64,000 nucleotides of DNA from Alphaproteobacteria bacterium (GCA_017308135.1 JAFKFM010000016.1:1-64000), one strand, 5' to 3'. Counted from the first letter of the stretch, positions 33,588 through 42,361 are shown. Numbers and translations: made by a program. The notes: a model not told the origin generated them from the letters alone.

Positions 33588-35278
33588 CAAGGTCTCCGCA
33601 ACATGAAATCGCGACCGGCGACGCGCTGGCCGATCAATACGACGATCGCCGCCGCCGCGAGCAGGAGAACGCCGAGCGCGGCCAACACTTCGAAATTCCC
33701 CTCCTCGCTTAGATCCAGCATGACGATCGACATGACCTTGGTTTTGGGGCCGGTCAGGAAGATCGCGGTGCTGAGTTCGCGCGTCGTCGCGATAAAGACG
33801 AGCAACCACGAGCCGATCAATCCGCCTTTCGCCAGCGGCATGACGACCTTGCGCATCACGACGGCGCGCGATCCGCCGAGGATGCGCACGGCGTCCTCCA
33901 TTTCCGGGTTCAGGCTTTTGACCGTCGCGGCCGCGTTGATGAAGGCGATGGGCAGGCTTCGGATCGTGAAGGCGAGGATCAGCATGGCGGCCGTGCCGTA
34001 AAGCGAGAACGGCGGCGGCGCGAAAGTCGCGTAGAACGCGACCGCCAGCACGATGCCGGGAATCGCGACGGGCACCATGCACAGGAACTGCAGCAGCGTA
34101 GCGCCCGGCGCCAAGCGGCGCGCCTGGACATAGGCGACGATCAGCGCCGCCGCCACGGCGGCGGTCGCGGCGACGCCCGAGAACCACACCGTGTTCCAGA
34201 TCGAGCCGAGCGCCGAACTGTTCTTGAACAGCAGATAGTCGAAGTTCTTGAACGTGAGGTTGGACAGGGAAAATCCCCGGCTCCACGCCTTGGCGAAGGC
34301 CGCCTGCAACAGCACGACCAGCGGCATGAAGACGGCGAGCGTTCCCACGGCGAAGCACAGGCCAAGGGAAATCCAGCGCCAGCGGCCGAGATCGACGGGG
34401 CGGCGCTCGCCGCCCTTGCCCGTCAGCGCGGTGAAACCCCTCCGGCCCAGAAGGCGGCGCTGCAACCACAACATCGCGATCGTGACCGCGATCAACGACA
34501 TCGAGTACGCCGCGGCGGCGTCGAGCCTCGGCGGAAACTCGAAGAACTGCCAAAGCTGGGTCGTCGCCACCGTGATCCCGGCTGGAATCCCCAAAAGGGC
34601 GGGCGTGCCGAACAGCGTGATCGATTCCAGCATCACGATGATGGCGCCGCCCAGAATCGCGGGCCAAATCATCGGCAACGTGACTTTGAGCGTCGTGACG
34701 AAGCGGCTCGCCCCCAAAATCGACGCGGCATCCTCCAGTTCCGTCGGCACGACGTCGAAAGCCGATTTGGCGAAGATGAAGTTGATGGGGATCGAATAAA
34801 GGGCGATCAGGAAGATCATCCCCTCCATCGAGTAGATGTTGAGCAAGCGCTCCCCGCCCCCCAGGAACACCCAAGCGCGATTGATCCAGCCCGCGTTCGG
34901 TCCGGCGAGCAGCATCCACGCGACGGCGCCCAGATAAGGCGGCATGACGAAGATCGCCACCACGATCAACGTGACGAAATTGCCGCCCGGCATGTTCGTG
35001 CGCGACACGAGCCACGCCATCGGCACGCCGACGCAGGTGCTGATCGCAGCCACGGTCAAGCCGATGAACAGCGAGCGGCCCAGCGCGTCGAGATGCCGCA
35101 TTTCGCCGAAAGCATGGACCATCGGCGCGAAGGAGAAACCGTCGGGACCGTATACCGACAATCCCACGAGCTTGAACAACGGCAGACCGACCAGCACGAT
35201 CAGCGCGGCCGCAAGTGCGGCCAGCACGATCGTGCTGGGGTCGAGCAACCGGCGCGTCGCGTTTGCGATCTTTGCCAT
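33587..35278 (-). CDS. ABC transporter permease, fused ferric-type (FbpB-like)
   Basis: This 563-residue protein has about twelve helices and two copies of the permease fold in one chain. The two EAA loops read PTELEDAASILGASRFVTTLKV and NPEMEDAVRILGGSRAVVMRKV. This internal duplication is typical of FbpB/SfuB-like permeases of ferric and some organic-substrate importers. It starts 19 bases after the binding-protein stop. The substrate is unlikely to be deduced from the permease alone. Confidence 0.88.
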   Translation of the reverse strand: MAKIANATRRLLDPSTIVLAALAAALIVLVGLPLFKLVGLSVYGPDGFSFAPMVHAFGEMRHLDALGRSLFIGLTVAAISTCVGVPMAWLVSRTNMPGGNFVTLIVVAIFVMPPYLGAVAWMLLAGPNAGWINRAWVFLGGGERLLNIYSMEGMIFLIALYSIPINFIFAKSAFDVVPTELEDAASILGASRFVTTLKVTLPMIWPAILGGAIIVMLESITLFGTPALLGIPAGITVATTQLWQFFEFPPRLDAAAAYSMSLIAVTIAMLWLQRRLLGRRGFTALTGKGGERRPVDLGRWRWISLGLCFAVGTLAVFMPLVVLLQAAFAKAWSRGFSLSNLTFKNFDYLLFKNSSALGSIWNTVWFSGVAATAAVAAALIVAYVQARRLAPGATLLQFLCMVPVAIPGIVLAVAFYATFAPPPFSLYGTAAMLILAFTIRSLPIAFINAAATVKSLNPEMEDAVRILGGSRAVVMRKVVMPLAKGGLIGSWLLVFIATTRELSTAIFLTGPKTKVMSIVMLDLSEEGNFEVLAALGVLLLAAAAIVVLIGQRVAGRDFMLRRP

Positions 35279-35297
35279 CTATGCGCGACGCCGCCGC

Positions 35298-36341
35298 TCA
35301 GCCGCCGAACGTCCGGCGCCAACGATCGTTGAGCGCGGGAAGATTCTTCATGTCCTCTTCGGACACCGGAATCGTCGTGACGTCACCGGGCCCCTTCCCG
35401 CCATGGGTGTTCTTGACCTCCGGCCGTAGCGCCATCGCCAGATCCATGTCGACGCGGATCTGCTGGGATTCGACGTCCAGCAGATAATCGAGAAAGAGCT
35501 TCGCCGCGTTCGGGCTTTTCGAATTCTTGAGGATACCCGAGCCCGCGAGGATCACGACCGAGCCGTCTTCCGGGAACACGGTGCGATAAGGGGCACCTTC
35601 GATCTCCTTCTTGCGGAACGGACCGTCGCCGGCATGGCCGACCGAACGCTCACCCGCGTCGAGCATCGTGATCACGTCGTTGATCGAACGGCCGATCTGC
35701 GGATTGTTGGCGCGCAGCTTCTCGAAATAGCTCCAGCCATACTTCTTTTCGAGCGCCAGCGCCCACGCCCCGACATAACCGGAATATGCGGGATGTCCGA
35801 AGGACAGCTTGCCTTTGAATCTCGGGTCGAGCAGGTCTGTCCACGTCTTCGGCGCGTCGGCGTCCGAGATCTTGTCGGTACGGTAGGCGATGACGATGAT
35901 CGCCCCGGACGTCGCGTGATACTGATTGTCCGCGTCCATGTTGCGGAACGCCGGCAGCACCTTGTCGGCATTTTCCGGCCGGTAAGACAGCAGGCGCCCT
36001 TCCGACTTCAGCCGCACGAAATGCGACGTGTCGGTCGACGAATAGACGTCGGCCACGGCCGTATTGGCCAGAATGTCCTGGTTCAAGCGCTGGTAGATGA
36101 CTTGCGCCGTGGCGCGCACCACGTTGACCTTGATGCCGGGATATCGCTTGTAGAACGCCTGTTCGATCGCCGTCGCGTTGTCGAGACCGAAATGGCTGAT
36201 GTACCAAGTCATCTCGCGCTCCGCCTTCGCGGCTTCGTAGAGTTTGCGCGTCGCGTCGGACATGGTCTGCGCGTGCGCCGACGCCGCAGCGCCCAGCAAC
36301 GCAAGACCGGTGGCGACAACCAGTTTTTTCCAAGCGTTCAT
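35298..36341 (-). CDS. ABC transporter substrate-binding protein (ferric-type family)
   Basis: This 347-residue protein has a signal peptide (KKLVVATGLALLGAAASAHA, cleavage after AHA near residue 24). The mature part begins with MSDATRKLYEAAKAEREMTWYIS and resembles FbpA-like family 1 binding proteins, with DVYSSTDTSHFVRLKSEG, PKTWTDLLDPRFKGKL and NSKSPNAAKLFLDYLL. Despite the ferric-type label, such proteins also bind phosphorylated sugars or other anions. Tyrosine pairs for iron binding were not clearly seen. Dehydrogenase, epimerase and PrpD-like neighbours argue for an organic ligand. The start has GGAGGACG just upstream. Confidence 0.85.
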   Translation of the reverse strand: MNAWKKLVVATGLALLGAAASAHAQTMSDATRKLYEAAKAEREMTWYISHFGLDNATAIEQAFYKRYPGIKVNVVRATAQVIYQRLNQDILANTAVADVYSSTDTSHFVRLKSEGRLLSYRPENADKVLPAFRNMDADNQYHATSGAIIVIAYRTDKISDADAPKTWTDLLDPRFKGKLSFGHPAYSGYVGAWALALEKKYGWSYFEKLRANNPQIGRSINDVITMLDAGERSVGHAGDGPFRKKEIEGAPYRTVFPEDGSVVILAGSGILKNSKSPNAAKLFLDYLLDVESQQIRVDMDLAMALRPEVKNTHGGKGPGDVTTIPVSEEDMKNLPALNDRWRRTFGG

Positions 36342-36370
36342 GACGTCCTCCCCAGGTTTATTTGTTTCGT

Positions 36371-36979
36371 TTAACGCGGCGGCGGCAACGCCGCCGCGAT
36401 AGCATCGCTCCACGCCACATAGCCCGCGTCGTTCAAATGACGCTGATCCTCGGCGTAGAATCGCGGATCGGCGTCGCCTTGCGCGTTCAAGAACGGTGCG
36501 AAAATATCGATCAGCCGCACATCCGGCATTTCCGGCAGACGCTTTTCGAGCAGCGCGTTCGTCGCGCGCAAAGCGGCCATACGCGGTCCGTGGAACGGGG
36601 CGGGCTTCATCGTCAGCACCGCGACCGGCAATTCCGGCTGCGCGCGGCGCGCCGTGTCGATCAACGCGACGATCGTCGATAGAATCGTTTCAGCGCCCGC
36701 GTCGTATTTTTCGATGTCGTTGGCGCCCGCCGCGACGACAAGGAAACGCGGCATCAGCGGGCGAACCAGAAGGTCGTAATGCGCGACGCAGTCGCGCAGC
36801 GTGGCGCCGCCGAAACCGACGGCGACGGCATCGGCGCGCCTCAGGCTTTTGCCGATATCGGGCCAGAGCCGCACGGTCGACGACCCGTAAACGACGATCG
36901 GGTCCTTCGGTAGGCGCGTTTCCCGCAAACGTTGTGCCAGCGCTTGCGCCTGTTCGCCGATGGAAGGCTTGGCGGTCAC
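36371..36979 (-). CDS. SGNH/GDSL hydrolase family protein
   Basis: This 202-residue protein shows the four SGNH blocks: YGSSTVRLWP (block I serine), GFGGATLRD (block II glycine), AGANDIEKYD (block III asparagine), and EDQRHLNDAGY (block V Asp and His). It lacks a signal peptide and so should be cytoplasmic. It probably acts as an esterase or deacetylase on an acylated substrate of this operon. The ATG overlaps the PrpD-like stop by four bases. Confidence 0.83.
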   Translation of the reverse strand: MTAKPSIGEQAQALAQRLRETRLPKDPIVVYGSSTVRLWPDIGKSLRRADAVAVGFGGATLRDCVAHYDLLVRPLMPRFLVVAAGANDIEKYDAGAETILSTIVALIDTARRAQPELPVAVLTMKPAPFHGPRMAALRATNALLEKRLPEMPDVRLIDIFAPFLNAQGDADPRFYAEDQRHLNDAGYVAWSDAIAAALPPPR

Positions 36980-38415
36980 GCGGGCTTCGCCTGGCGCAGC
37001 AGATCGAGCAGCGGCGCCGTGCTCCCAGCGTCGACCAGCGCGAAGGTCTCGCGCGCGATGCGATCGGCGAGCCCCGCATCGATCCGCGTGACGCAGCCAT
37101 CGTATTTTTCGCGCACTTCGGCGTCGGTCAGCGGCCAGGACGGGCCGCCGCGATAGCGCGTGTCGGCCTCCGCCTTCAACACTTTGCCGTCCTTCAGCGT
37201 GATCTCGACGCGCGAGCGGATCAGATCGAAGCCCATCGCGTTGATCTTCGCATCGGCATGGGTATGCACGCGTTCCTGCATCGCCTGGAATTCCGGCGAC
37301 GCGATCACATGATCATCGAATTGCGCCAGACCCGCCGCGCGATACAGCACGAGCATCGAGATCAGCGCCGCCATCGAAAATTTCGCCTGCAACTCGTTCT
37401 TCGCCACGCGGTAGCGGATCGGGCGCAGAATATTGTCGCCGGCGAAGAAGTCGATGCGTTCGACCGTCGCCGGATCGACGTTCTCGCGCAGAACGAGGTT
37501 CCTCACCATATCCATCGATTGATGGGTCAGGATGCCGCTGGGATAGGGCTTGATGCTCACGCCGGGATTGACGATCGTCCATTCGCGCCCGAAGCCCTGG
37601 CCGGTCTTATCCGGCGAGAAGCCGCCGCCGAGCACGGCGGGAAAGCCCCAAGGTCCGTCCAGCGCCGTCGGATCGGCGGTGTAGCCGCGCTGCGCCAGCA
37701 AGGCCGCCAGCACGCCGTTCTCCGCCGCGCGGCCGACATGCAAGGGCTTCGTCATCGTGCCGAAATTGCAGCGTATGCCGGCCGCGAAACTGGCCGCGAT
37801 GCCCAAGGCGCGCGCGGTCGCATCGGCGTCGAGGCCCAGCAGGATCGACGCGGTCCCGCAGGCGCTGAACGTGCCGACCGTGCCCGAGGTGTGGTGGCCG
37901 CGCAGATAATGATCGGGCCGCATCCATTCGGAGATTTTGCAGCCCAACTCGAAGCCGTAATTGAACGCGGCGACGAATTCGCGCCCCGTCACGCCGCCTT
38001 TCATGTCCGATACGGCCAGCGCCGCGCTCATCGGCGGAATCGAGGGATGCGTCAGCAGCCCATAGACATGCGCGGGATCGTGGCTGACTTGCGTATCGTC
38101 GAAATCATGGACGTGACCGGCGGTGCCGATCACGCGTGCGGCGACCTGGACGGGCACGCGCATGTCGCCCTGGCCGAGCAGCAGCGCGTCGCCCTTCCCG
38201 CCTTGTTCGCGCGCGAAGCCCGTCAGGATATCGATCGCGGGCACGCCGAGCCCCGCCAAGACCAGCCCCATCGAATCGAGCAAGCAGCGGCGCGAGATAT
38301 CGAGGGCCTCCGGCGGCAGCTTGTCGAAGCTTGCATCGGTCAAGAACGCGACCGCTTGGGCGGTGATGTCGCTTTCCCCGGCGATGCGGGGCGTGGTCGG
38401 TGCTGCGAGCGTCAT
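36976..38415 (-). CDS. MmgE/PrpD family protein
   Basis: This 479-residue protein belongs to the superfamily of 2-methylcitrate dehydratase (PrpD) and cis-aconitate decarboxylase. It shows HDFDDTQVSHDPAHVY near residue 102, SGTVGTFSACGTAS near 183, and NFGTMTKPLHVGRAAENGV near 223. The enzymes dehydrate or decarboxylate tricarboxylates or related acids. No prpB or prpC genes lie nearby, so a role outside the methylcitrate cycle is likely. It is the first gene of the leftward operon and is divergent from a GntR regulator. Confidence 0.88.
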   Translation of the reverse strand: MTLAAPTTPRIAGESDITAQAVAFLTDASFDKLPPEALDISRRCLLDSMGLVLAGLGVPAIDILTGFAREQGGKGDALLLGQGDMRVPVQVAARVIGTAGHVHDFDDTQVSHDPAHVYGLLTHPSIPPMSAALAVSDMKGGVTGREFVAAFNYGFELGCKISEWMRPDHYLRGHHTSGTVGTFSACGTASILLGLDADATARALGIAASFAAGIRCNFGTMTKPLHVGRAAENGVLAALLAQRGYTADPTALDGPWGFPAVLGGGFSPDKTGQGFGREWTIVNPGVSIKPYPSGILTHQSMDMVRNLVLRENVDPATVERIDFFAGDNILRPIRYRVAKNELQAKFSMAALISMLVLYRAAGLAQFDDHVIASPEFQAMQERVHTHADAKINAMGFDLIRSRVEITLKDGKVLKAEADTRYRGGPSWPLTDAEVREKYDGCVTRIDAGLADRIARETFALVDAGSTAPLLDLLRQAKPA

Positions 38416-38444
38416 GGCGTTCCCGATGTTTTCTTAGTGCTAAC

Positions 38445-38466
38445 TGTCAACAGACTACGATTGACA
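38445..38466. promoter_or_regulatory. Mirror-image TTGACA boxes in a divergent intergenic region
   Basis: Between the PrpD-like and GntR genes (38416-38528), TGTCAA at 38445-38450 and TTGACA at 38461-38466 form an inverted repeat with a ten-base gap. Each reads as a consensus -35 box facing outward towards its own gene. The same symmetry could serve as an operator for the GntR regulator. Matching -10 elements are weak on both sides, so promoter function is tentative. Confidence 0.4.
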
Positions 38467-38528
38467 CTCAGGGCGAGTCAACTGCTACTCTTCCGCGCGG
38501 CGGCGGATTCGGCCGCGGGAGAGTTTCG

Positions 38529-39197
38529 ATGACCGACGACCTGCTGGAGTTGCGGCGCGAGAACACGCTGTCGAGCCTGGCCGCCGAACGGCTGGAAAAG
38601 CTGATCGTCGCGGGCCAATTGCCGCCGGGCCAGCGCATCAACGAAGTCGTGCTCGCGCGCGAATTCGGCATCAGCCGCGGGCCGGTGCGCGAAGGCTTGC
38701 GCCACCTCGCCTCGCGCGGGCTGGTGGAGTTCGTCGCGAACAAGGGCGCCTATGTCCGCGCGATCGACGCGCAAGCGATGCTGGAGATCTACGATCTGCG
38801 CTCGGTCCTCACCGGCCATGCGTGCAAACTCGCCGCCGAACGGCGCACGCCCGACGAAGCGAAAGAGTTCGAACGCCGCGTGAAGGAGATGGACGCTTGC
38901 GTGAAGGGCCGCGACGTCGCGCGGTATTACAAGCTGAACATCGACTTCCACGATCTACTGGTCGCCGTCGCGGGCGGCGGACGCCTTGCGGCGTTCAGCG
39001 ACACGCTTTCGAAGGAAGCGGCGCTGTTCCGGCGCGTCTCGCTCGGCAATCCGCAGGAGATGGCGGCATCGAACGCCGAGCACACGGCGATCGTCGCCGC
39101 GATCCGCCGCGCCGACGGCGCACGCGCGCGCGAATTGGGCGAAGCGCATGTGCTGGCGGGCAAGCGCCGGTTCGAGAAAAGCCTGCCGCCCGGTTGA
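38529..39197 (+). CDS. GntR family regulator, FCD domain, divergent from the PrpD/ABC operon
   Basis: This 222-residue regulator has a winged-helix domain (residues 12-75, with FGISRGPVREGLRHLASRGLVE) and an FCD domain from about 85 (with LNIDFHDLLVAVAGG and NAEHTAIVAAIRR). The reading frame extends upstream, but the ATG at 38529 is chosen because GGGAG lies near it and the helix-turn-helix then sits at its usual distance from the N-terminus. Its location, back-to-back with the seven-gene operon, suggests it controls that operon. Confidence 0.87.
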   Translation: MTDDLLELRRENTLSSLAAERLEKLIVAGQLPPGQRINEVVLAREFGISRGPVREGLRHLASRGLVEFVANKGAYVRAIDAQAMLEIYDLRSVLTGHACKLAAERRTPDEAKEFERRVKEMDACVKGRDVARYYKLNIDFHDLLVAVAGGGRLAAFSDTLSKEAALFRRVSLGNPQEMAASNAEHTAIVAAIRRADGARARELGEAHVLAGKRRFEKSLPPG

Positions 39198-39224
39198 GCG
39201 GGCAACCGACACGCGACACGCCTG

Positions 39225-39247
39225 AAAAACAAGGCTGAATACCTTGT
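39225..39247. terminator. Terminator hairpin between GntR gene and tRNA-Phe
   Basis: ACAAGGC at 39229-39235 pairs with ACCTTGT at 39241-39247 (seven pairs, one G-T wobble, five-base loop). On the minus strand it is followed by TTTTTC, so it should end the transcript containing tRNA-Phe. On the plus strand a shorter TTT follows, so it may also stop the GntR message weakly. Confidence 0.6.
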
Positions 39248-39301
39248 TTCGCGCGTCTGGCACTAAAGCCGATTTATCTTGAGAAACAATGCCTTGGGGA
39301 G

Positions 39302-39377
39302 TGGTGCCCGGGGCCGGAATCGAACCAGCGACACTGCGATTTTCAATCGCATGCTCTACCAACTGAGCTACCCGGGC
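39302..39377 (-). tRNA. tRNA-Phe (GAA)
   Basis: The minus strand carries a complete 76-base cloverleaf with encoded CCA. The seven-base acceptor stem GCCCGGG pairs with CCCGGGC, followed by A and CCA. The D arm contains TAGCTCAGTTGGTAGAGC. The anticodon stem TGCGA/TCGCA closes the loop TTGAAAA, giving anticodon GAA. The T loop is GTTCGATTC. It lies 45 bases past the TfoX-like gene, at the end of the conserved infA-yacG block. Confidence 0.97.
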
Positions 39378-39422
39378 TCACGCCCCAAGGCAGGGGGTGT
39401 ATAGGGCTTGCCCGGAAACCTG

Positions 39423-39800
39423 TCAACGCTTCGAAGTATTGGATTTCGCGCGCTTTTTCGGTGCCGGGCCGCGCATCGCGGCATCGACCGCGCCGCGCGC
39501 CCAGGGGCGCATCTCGGCCGCGTCGTCGAGCGCTTCGGGCGGAACTTCGTAATAGCCGAGCGAAACCCGCTTCTTCGACTTGGCCAAGTAGGTGAAGGGC
39601 TCGAGCCCCGCCGCTTCGAATGCCGGGCGATTCGCGGCGTCGGTCTTGAGATAGAGCCGATCGTCGACGATCAGCCCGAACATCCGCCCGTCGCGGAACA
39701 GGCCCCAGCCCGAAAACATCGCCTTGGCCGAAACCCGGCCCACCGCCTCGCCCAGCAATTCGACGCACATGTCGACGAAGCCGGTGGGTTCGCGGCTCAT
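39423..39800 (-). CDS. TfoX N-terminal domain protein
   Basis: This 125-residue protein matches the TfoX/Sxy N-terminal domain, with AKAMFSGWGLFRDGRMFGLIVDDRLYLKTD and the YLAKSKKRVSLGYYEVPPEALDD region, then a basic tail. TfoX in gamma-proteobacteria activates competence genes with CRP. Stand-alone N-terminal domains in alphaproteobacteria have no defined function, so a competence role should not be assumed. It overlaps yacG by four bases. Confidence 0.82.
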   Translation of the reverse strand: MSREPTGFVDMCVELLGEAVGRVSAKAMFSGWGLFRDGRMFGLIVDDRLYLKTDAANRPAFEAAGLEPFTYLAKSKKRVSLGYYEVPPEALDDAAEMRPWARGAVDAAMRGPAPKKRAKSNTSKR

Positions 39801-39979
39801 TGCGGTTCGTCCGGCGTCTCGTCCGTCGGGATGCGATAGGCGCCGTCGAGCCAGCGGCGCATATCCTCGTCTTTGCAGCGCGCGGAACAGAAGGGCCGGA
39901 AATCGGCATGCGTGGGCCGCTTGCAGATCGGGCAGCCGGATTTCTTCGGCTTCTTCGGCAACGGCACGACCTGGCTCAT
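39797..39979 (-). CDS. yacG: DNA gyrase inhibitor YacG
   Basis: This 60-residue zinc protein has the Cys4 pattern C16-x2-C19 and C31-x3-C35 in CPICKRPTHADFRPFCSARC, followed by KDEDMRRWLDGAYRIP, as in YacG. YacG binds GyrB and inhibits DNA gyrase in E. coli. It overlaps both neighbours by four bases in a tight operon. Confidence 0.92.
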   Translation of the reverse strand: MSQVVPLPKKPKKSGCPICKRPTHADFRPFCSARCKDEDMRRWLDGAYRIPTDETPDEPQ

Positions 39980-41022
39980 TCGCCCGCCCGCCCCTGCGAC
40001 CTCGCGCGCGTCATCTCGACCAAGCCGCCCGCCGTGATGCCGAGCACATCGACGCGGCGGCGATCATGGCGCGTGGCGTGCTTGAACGCGTCGAGCAAGC
40101 GCGCCCGCTCGCCCGGCTTCACCACGCGCAAGATATCGACCGCGATCAAACCCGCCAGATCGCGCAAACGGATCTGGCGCGCGATCTCGCGCGCGGCTTC
40201 CAGATCGATGGTCAGCGCATCGTCCTTCGCGGCACCCGAATTCACGTCGATCGCGACCAAGGCGGCCGTGCGCTCGATCGACAGCCACGCGCCCGACGGA
40301 AGATCGACGCGCTGCGTTTCCAGCTTTTCCAGCAGGCTCGCCGCGTCGTGCCGGTCGAAGGCGAATTTGTCGTGCGTGATGCCCGCGAGTTTCGCAAGTT
40401 CGGCGTCGGGCGTGAGGACTCGCGCCTCGGGTGCCCCCAGCGTGCGCACCAAGGCGGTGACCGCATCGTCGGACGACAGCATTTCGGGCGCGCCATCGCG
40501 CACGAACGCGGCGGCCTTCGCGCGCAGCGCATCGATCTCCGCCCCCAACGCCGCATCGTCGATTTCGAGGGCCCCGCCGCGCAAGATCAAGCCTTCGCCT
40601 TCGCGCAGGAACGTATGCGCGCGGCCCTGCAGCGCCTCGCGCTTGGCGGCGGAGATGCGCTTGGACACCGAAGCACCCTTGCCGCCCGGCAGCAGCACGG
40701 CATTCGCGCCTTCCAACGCCAGGCGCGTGGAAATCCGCGCGCGCTTGTCGGCGGCCGGCGGTTCGATCACTTGGACCAGCAGCGTGCGGCCCGGTTGCGG
40801 CGGGTTGGGCGTATCGAGCAACGCGACCAGCCCGCCCGGCAGATCGACGAACACGCCGCCATGCACCGCCCGCGCGACGCGCACGCGATGGATCGTGCCC
40901 ACGGCGACACGCCGGTCGGCGGGTTCGCGCGCGATATCGACCAGCTGGCGTTGCGAAAACCCGACGGCGCGGATCATGTCGCCGTCGCGGTCGATCAGGA
41001 TTTCGTCGATCTTGCCGCTCAT
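39976..41022 (-). CDS. Ribonuclease E/G family protein (short form)
   Basis: This 348-residue protein contains the S1-like start (IHRVRVARAVHGGVFVDLPGG) and the catalytic core with AAL VAIDVNSGAAKDD and LAGLIAVDILRV, whose aspartates bind the catalytic magnesium in RNase E/G. It lacks the zinc-link and the long C-terminal scaffold of RNase E. Short proteins of this kind sit next to maf and yacG in many alphaproteobacteria. A role in rRNA or mRNA processing is likely. It overlaps both maf and yacG by four bases. Confidence 0.85.
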   Translation of the reverse strand: MSGKIDEILIDRDGDMIRAVGFSQRQLVDIAREPADRRVAVGTIHRVRVARAVHGGVFVDLPGGLVALLDTPNPPQPGRTLLVQVIEPPAADKRARISTRLALEGANAVLLPGGKGASVSKRISAAKREALQGRAHTFLREGEGLILRGGALEIDDAALGAEIDALRAKAAAFVRDGAPEMLSSDDAVTALVRTLGAPEARVLTPDAELAKLAGITHDKFAFDRHDAASLLEKLETQRVDLPSGAWLSIERTAALVAIDVNSGAAKDDALTIDLEAAREIARQIRLRDLAGLIAVDILRVVKPGERARLLDAFKHATRHDRRRVDVLGITAGGLVEMTRARSQGRAGE

Positions 41023-41588
41023 GCGCCCGCCCCTTCGAGCAGCCGCGCCGTCTCGTAAAGATCGAGGCCGACGACGTTGGAATAGGAACCGGACAGGAAA
41101 CGCACGAATTCGGCCGCCTTGCCTTGGATCGCGTAGCCGCCGGCTTTACCGCGCCATTCGCCGCCGGCGATATAGGCGTCGATCTCGACTTGCGTCAGGC
41201 GCTTGAAAGTGAGGATCGTTTCGCTGAGCCGCGCACGCGGTTTCGCGCCCGGCACGATCAGGCAGATCCCGCCCAGCACGCGATGCCGGCGGCCGGAGAG
41301 CAGCTTCAAGCAATCGCGCGCTTGGGCTTCGGTTTCGGCTTTCGGAAGAATACGCCGCCCGCAAGCGACGACCGTATCGGCGCCGAGCACCAACGCGGCG
41401 GGACGCGACGCCGCGACCGCCTGCGCCTTCAACAGCGCGAGGCGTGCCGCTAGTTCGCGCGGGCTCTCGCCCGGGCGTTCGGTCTCGTCGGCGTCGGCGG
41501 GAAGGATTTCGGCCGGGATACGGCCGATCTGCGCCAGCAACTCGCGCCGGCGCGGACTCGCGGAGGCGAGGACGAGCGGCGGCGCCAA
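41019..41588 (-). CDS. Maf family nucleotide pyrophosphatase
   Basis: This 189-residue protein has the Maf signature LASASPRRRELLAQIG at the N-terminus, VLGADTVVACGRRILPKA, and the C-terminal GGYAIQGKAAEFVRFLSGSYSNVVGLDL. Maf proteins hydrolyse nucleoside triphosphates, often modified ones, to monophosphates and may influence septation. The start is TTG at 41588, with GGGGCCGG upstream, eleven bases after the infA stop. Confidence 0.92.
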   Translation of the reverse strand: MAPPLVLASASPRRRELLAQIGRIPAEILPADADETERPGESPRELAARLALLKAQAVAASRPAALVLGADTVVACGRRILPKAETEAQARDCLKLLSGRRHRVLGGICLIVPGAKPRARLSETILTFKRLTQVEIDAYIAGGEWRGKAGGYAIQGKAAEFVRFLSGSYSNVVGLDLYETARLLEGAGA

Positions 41589-41599
41589 ACCGGCCCCGC

Positions 41600-41818
41600 T
41601 TACTTGAAGCGGAACGTGATCCGACCCTTGGTCAGATCGTAGGGCGTCATCTCGACGTTGACGCGGTCGCCCGCGAGAACGCGGATGCGGTTCTTGCGCA
41701 TCTTGCCCGAGGTATGGGCGAGAACTTCGTGATTGTTGTCGAGCTTCACGCGGAACATCGCGTTGGGCAGAAGTTCCTGCACCACGCCCGAGAACTCGAT
41801 CAGACCTTCTTTCGCCAT
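41600..41818 (-). CDS. infA: Translation initiation factor IF-1
   Basis: This 72-residue protein is an almost canonical IF-1: MAKEGLIEFSGVVQELLPNA, the HTSGKMRKNRIRVLAGDRV core, and the YDLTKGRITFRFK ending. It binds the ribosomal A site during initiation. It has its own 75-base upstream gap, which contains a GC-rich palindrome (41859-41866 with 41874-41881). Confidence 0.98.
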   Translation of the reverse strand: MAKEGLIEFSGVVQELLPNAMFRVKLDNNHEVLAHTSGKMRKNRIRVLAGDRVNVEMTPYDLTKGRITFRFK

Positions 41819-41893
41819 GGATCTCCGGTAGGTTCTGGACTCCGCCCCAGGGGCGGGATCGGGGCCGCAACATGGCCCCGAAGCGAGACAAGG

Positions 41894-42355
41894 TCAAGCC
41901 TCGCCCGCCTTGCCCAAATCGGCCGCGACCCCTTCGAAACGCTTGAGAATCCGCGTTTTCAGCCCGTCGCGCAGCGCGCGGTAACCTTCCATGCGCGCCT
42001 CGCGGCTGCCTTCCTCGATCAAATTCGGGTCGAAAGTGGGCCAATACTCGACCTCGCAGGCCATGATCCGGGTGAGTTCCAGGGCCTTGTGATGCGCCTC
42101 GGGGCTCAAGGTCACAATCAGATCGAAGGAGCTGTCGTGCAATTCGTCGATGGTCTTGGCCTTGTGGCGCTGGATGTCGACGCCCAGTTCCGACAGCGCG
42201 GCGATGACGAAGGGATCGACGTCCTGGCGCTTCACCCCGGCGGAATCGACATAGACCTTCGTGCCGAGGAGCTTCTTCGCCAGCCCCTCCGCCATCGGCG
42301 AGCGGACCGAATTATGCGTGCAACAGAACAGGACGCTGCCGATCTTGTCGGTCAT
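41894..42355 (-). CDS. Low-molecular-weight protein tyrosine phosphatase/ArsC-like protein
   Basis: This 153-residue protein has the phosphatase P-loop CTHNSVRS (C12 nucleophile, R18), preceded by VLFCC, and a downstream aspartate in WPTFDPNLIEEG. The family covers low-molecular-weight tyrosine phosphatases and thioredoxin-type arsenate reductases. The second cysteine pair of arsenate reductases was not clearly identified, so phosphatase activity is equally likely. It sits in the conserved UPF0262 – infA block. Confidence 0.83.
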   Translation of the reverse strand: MTDKIGSVLFCCTHNSVRSPMAEGLAKKLLGTKVYVDSAGVKRQDVDPFVIAALSELGVDIQRHKAKTIDELHDSSFDLIVTLSPEAHHKALELTRIMACEVEYWPTFDPNLIEEGSREARMEGYRALRDGLKTRILKRFEGVAADLGKAGEA

Positions 42356-42361
42356 CGCGGC

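Noticed and set aside
39423..39800. TfoX-like gene as evidence of natural competence.
   Set aside because: Only the N-terminal domain is present and no competence genes are nearby. Such proteins are common in alphaproteobacteria without known competence.
41842..41881. GC-rich palindromes between the phosphatase-like gene and infA as a terminator.
   Set aside because: The stems are strong but no T-run follows on either strand. They may only reflect GC content or weak regulation.
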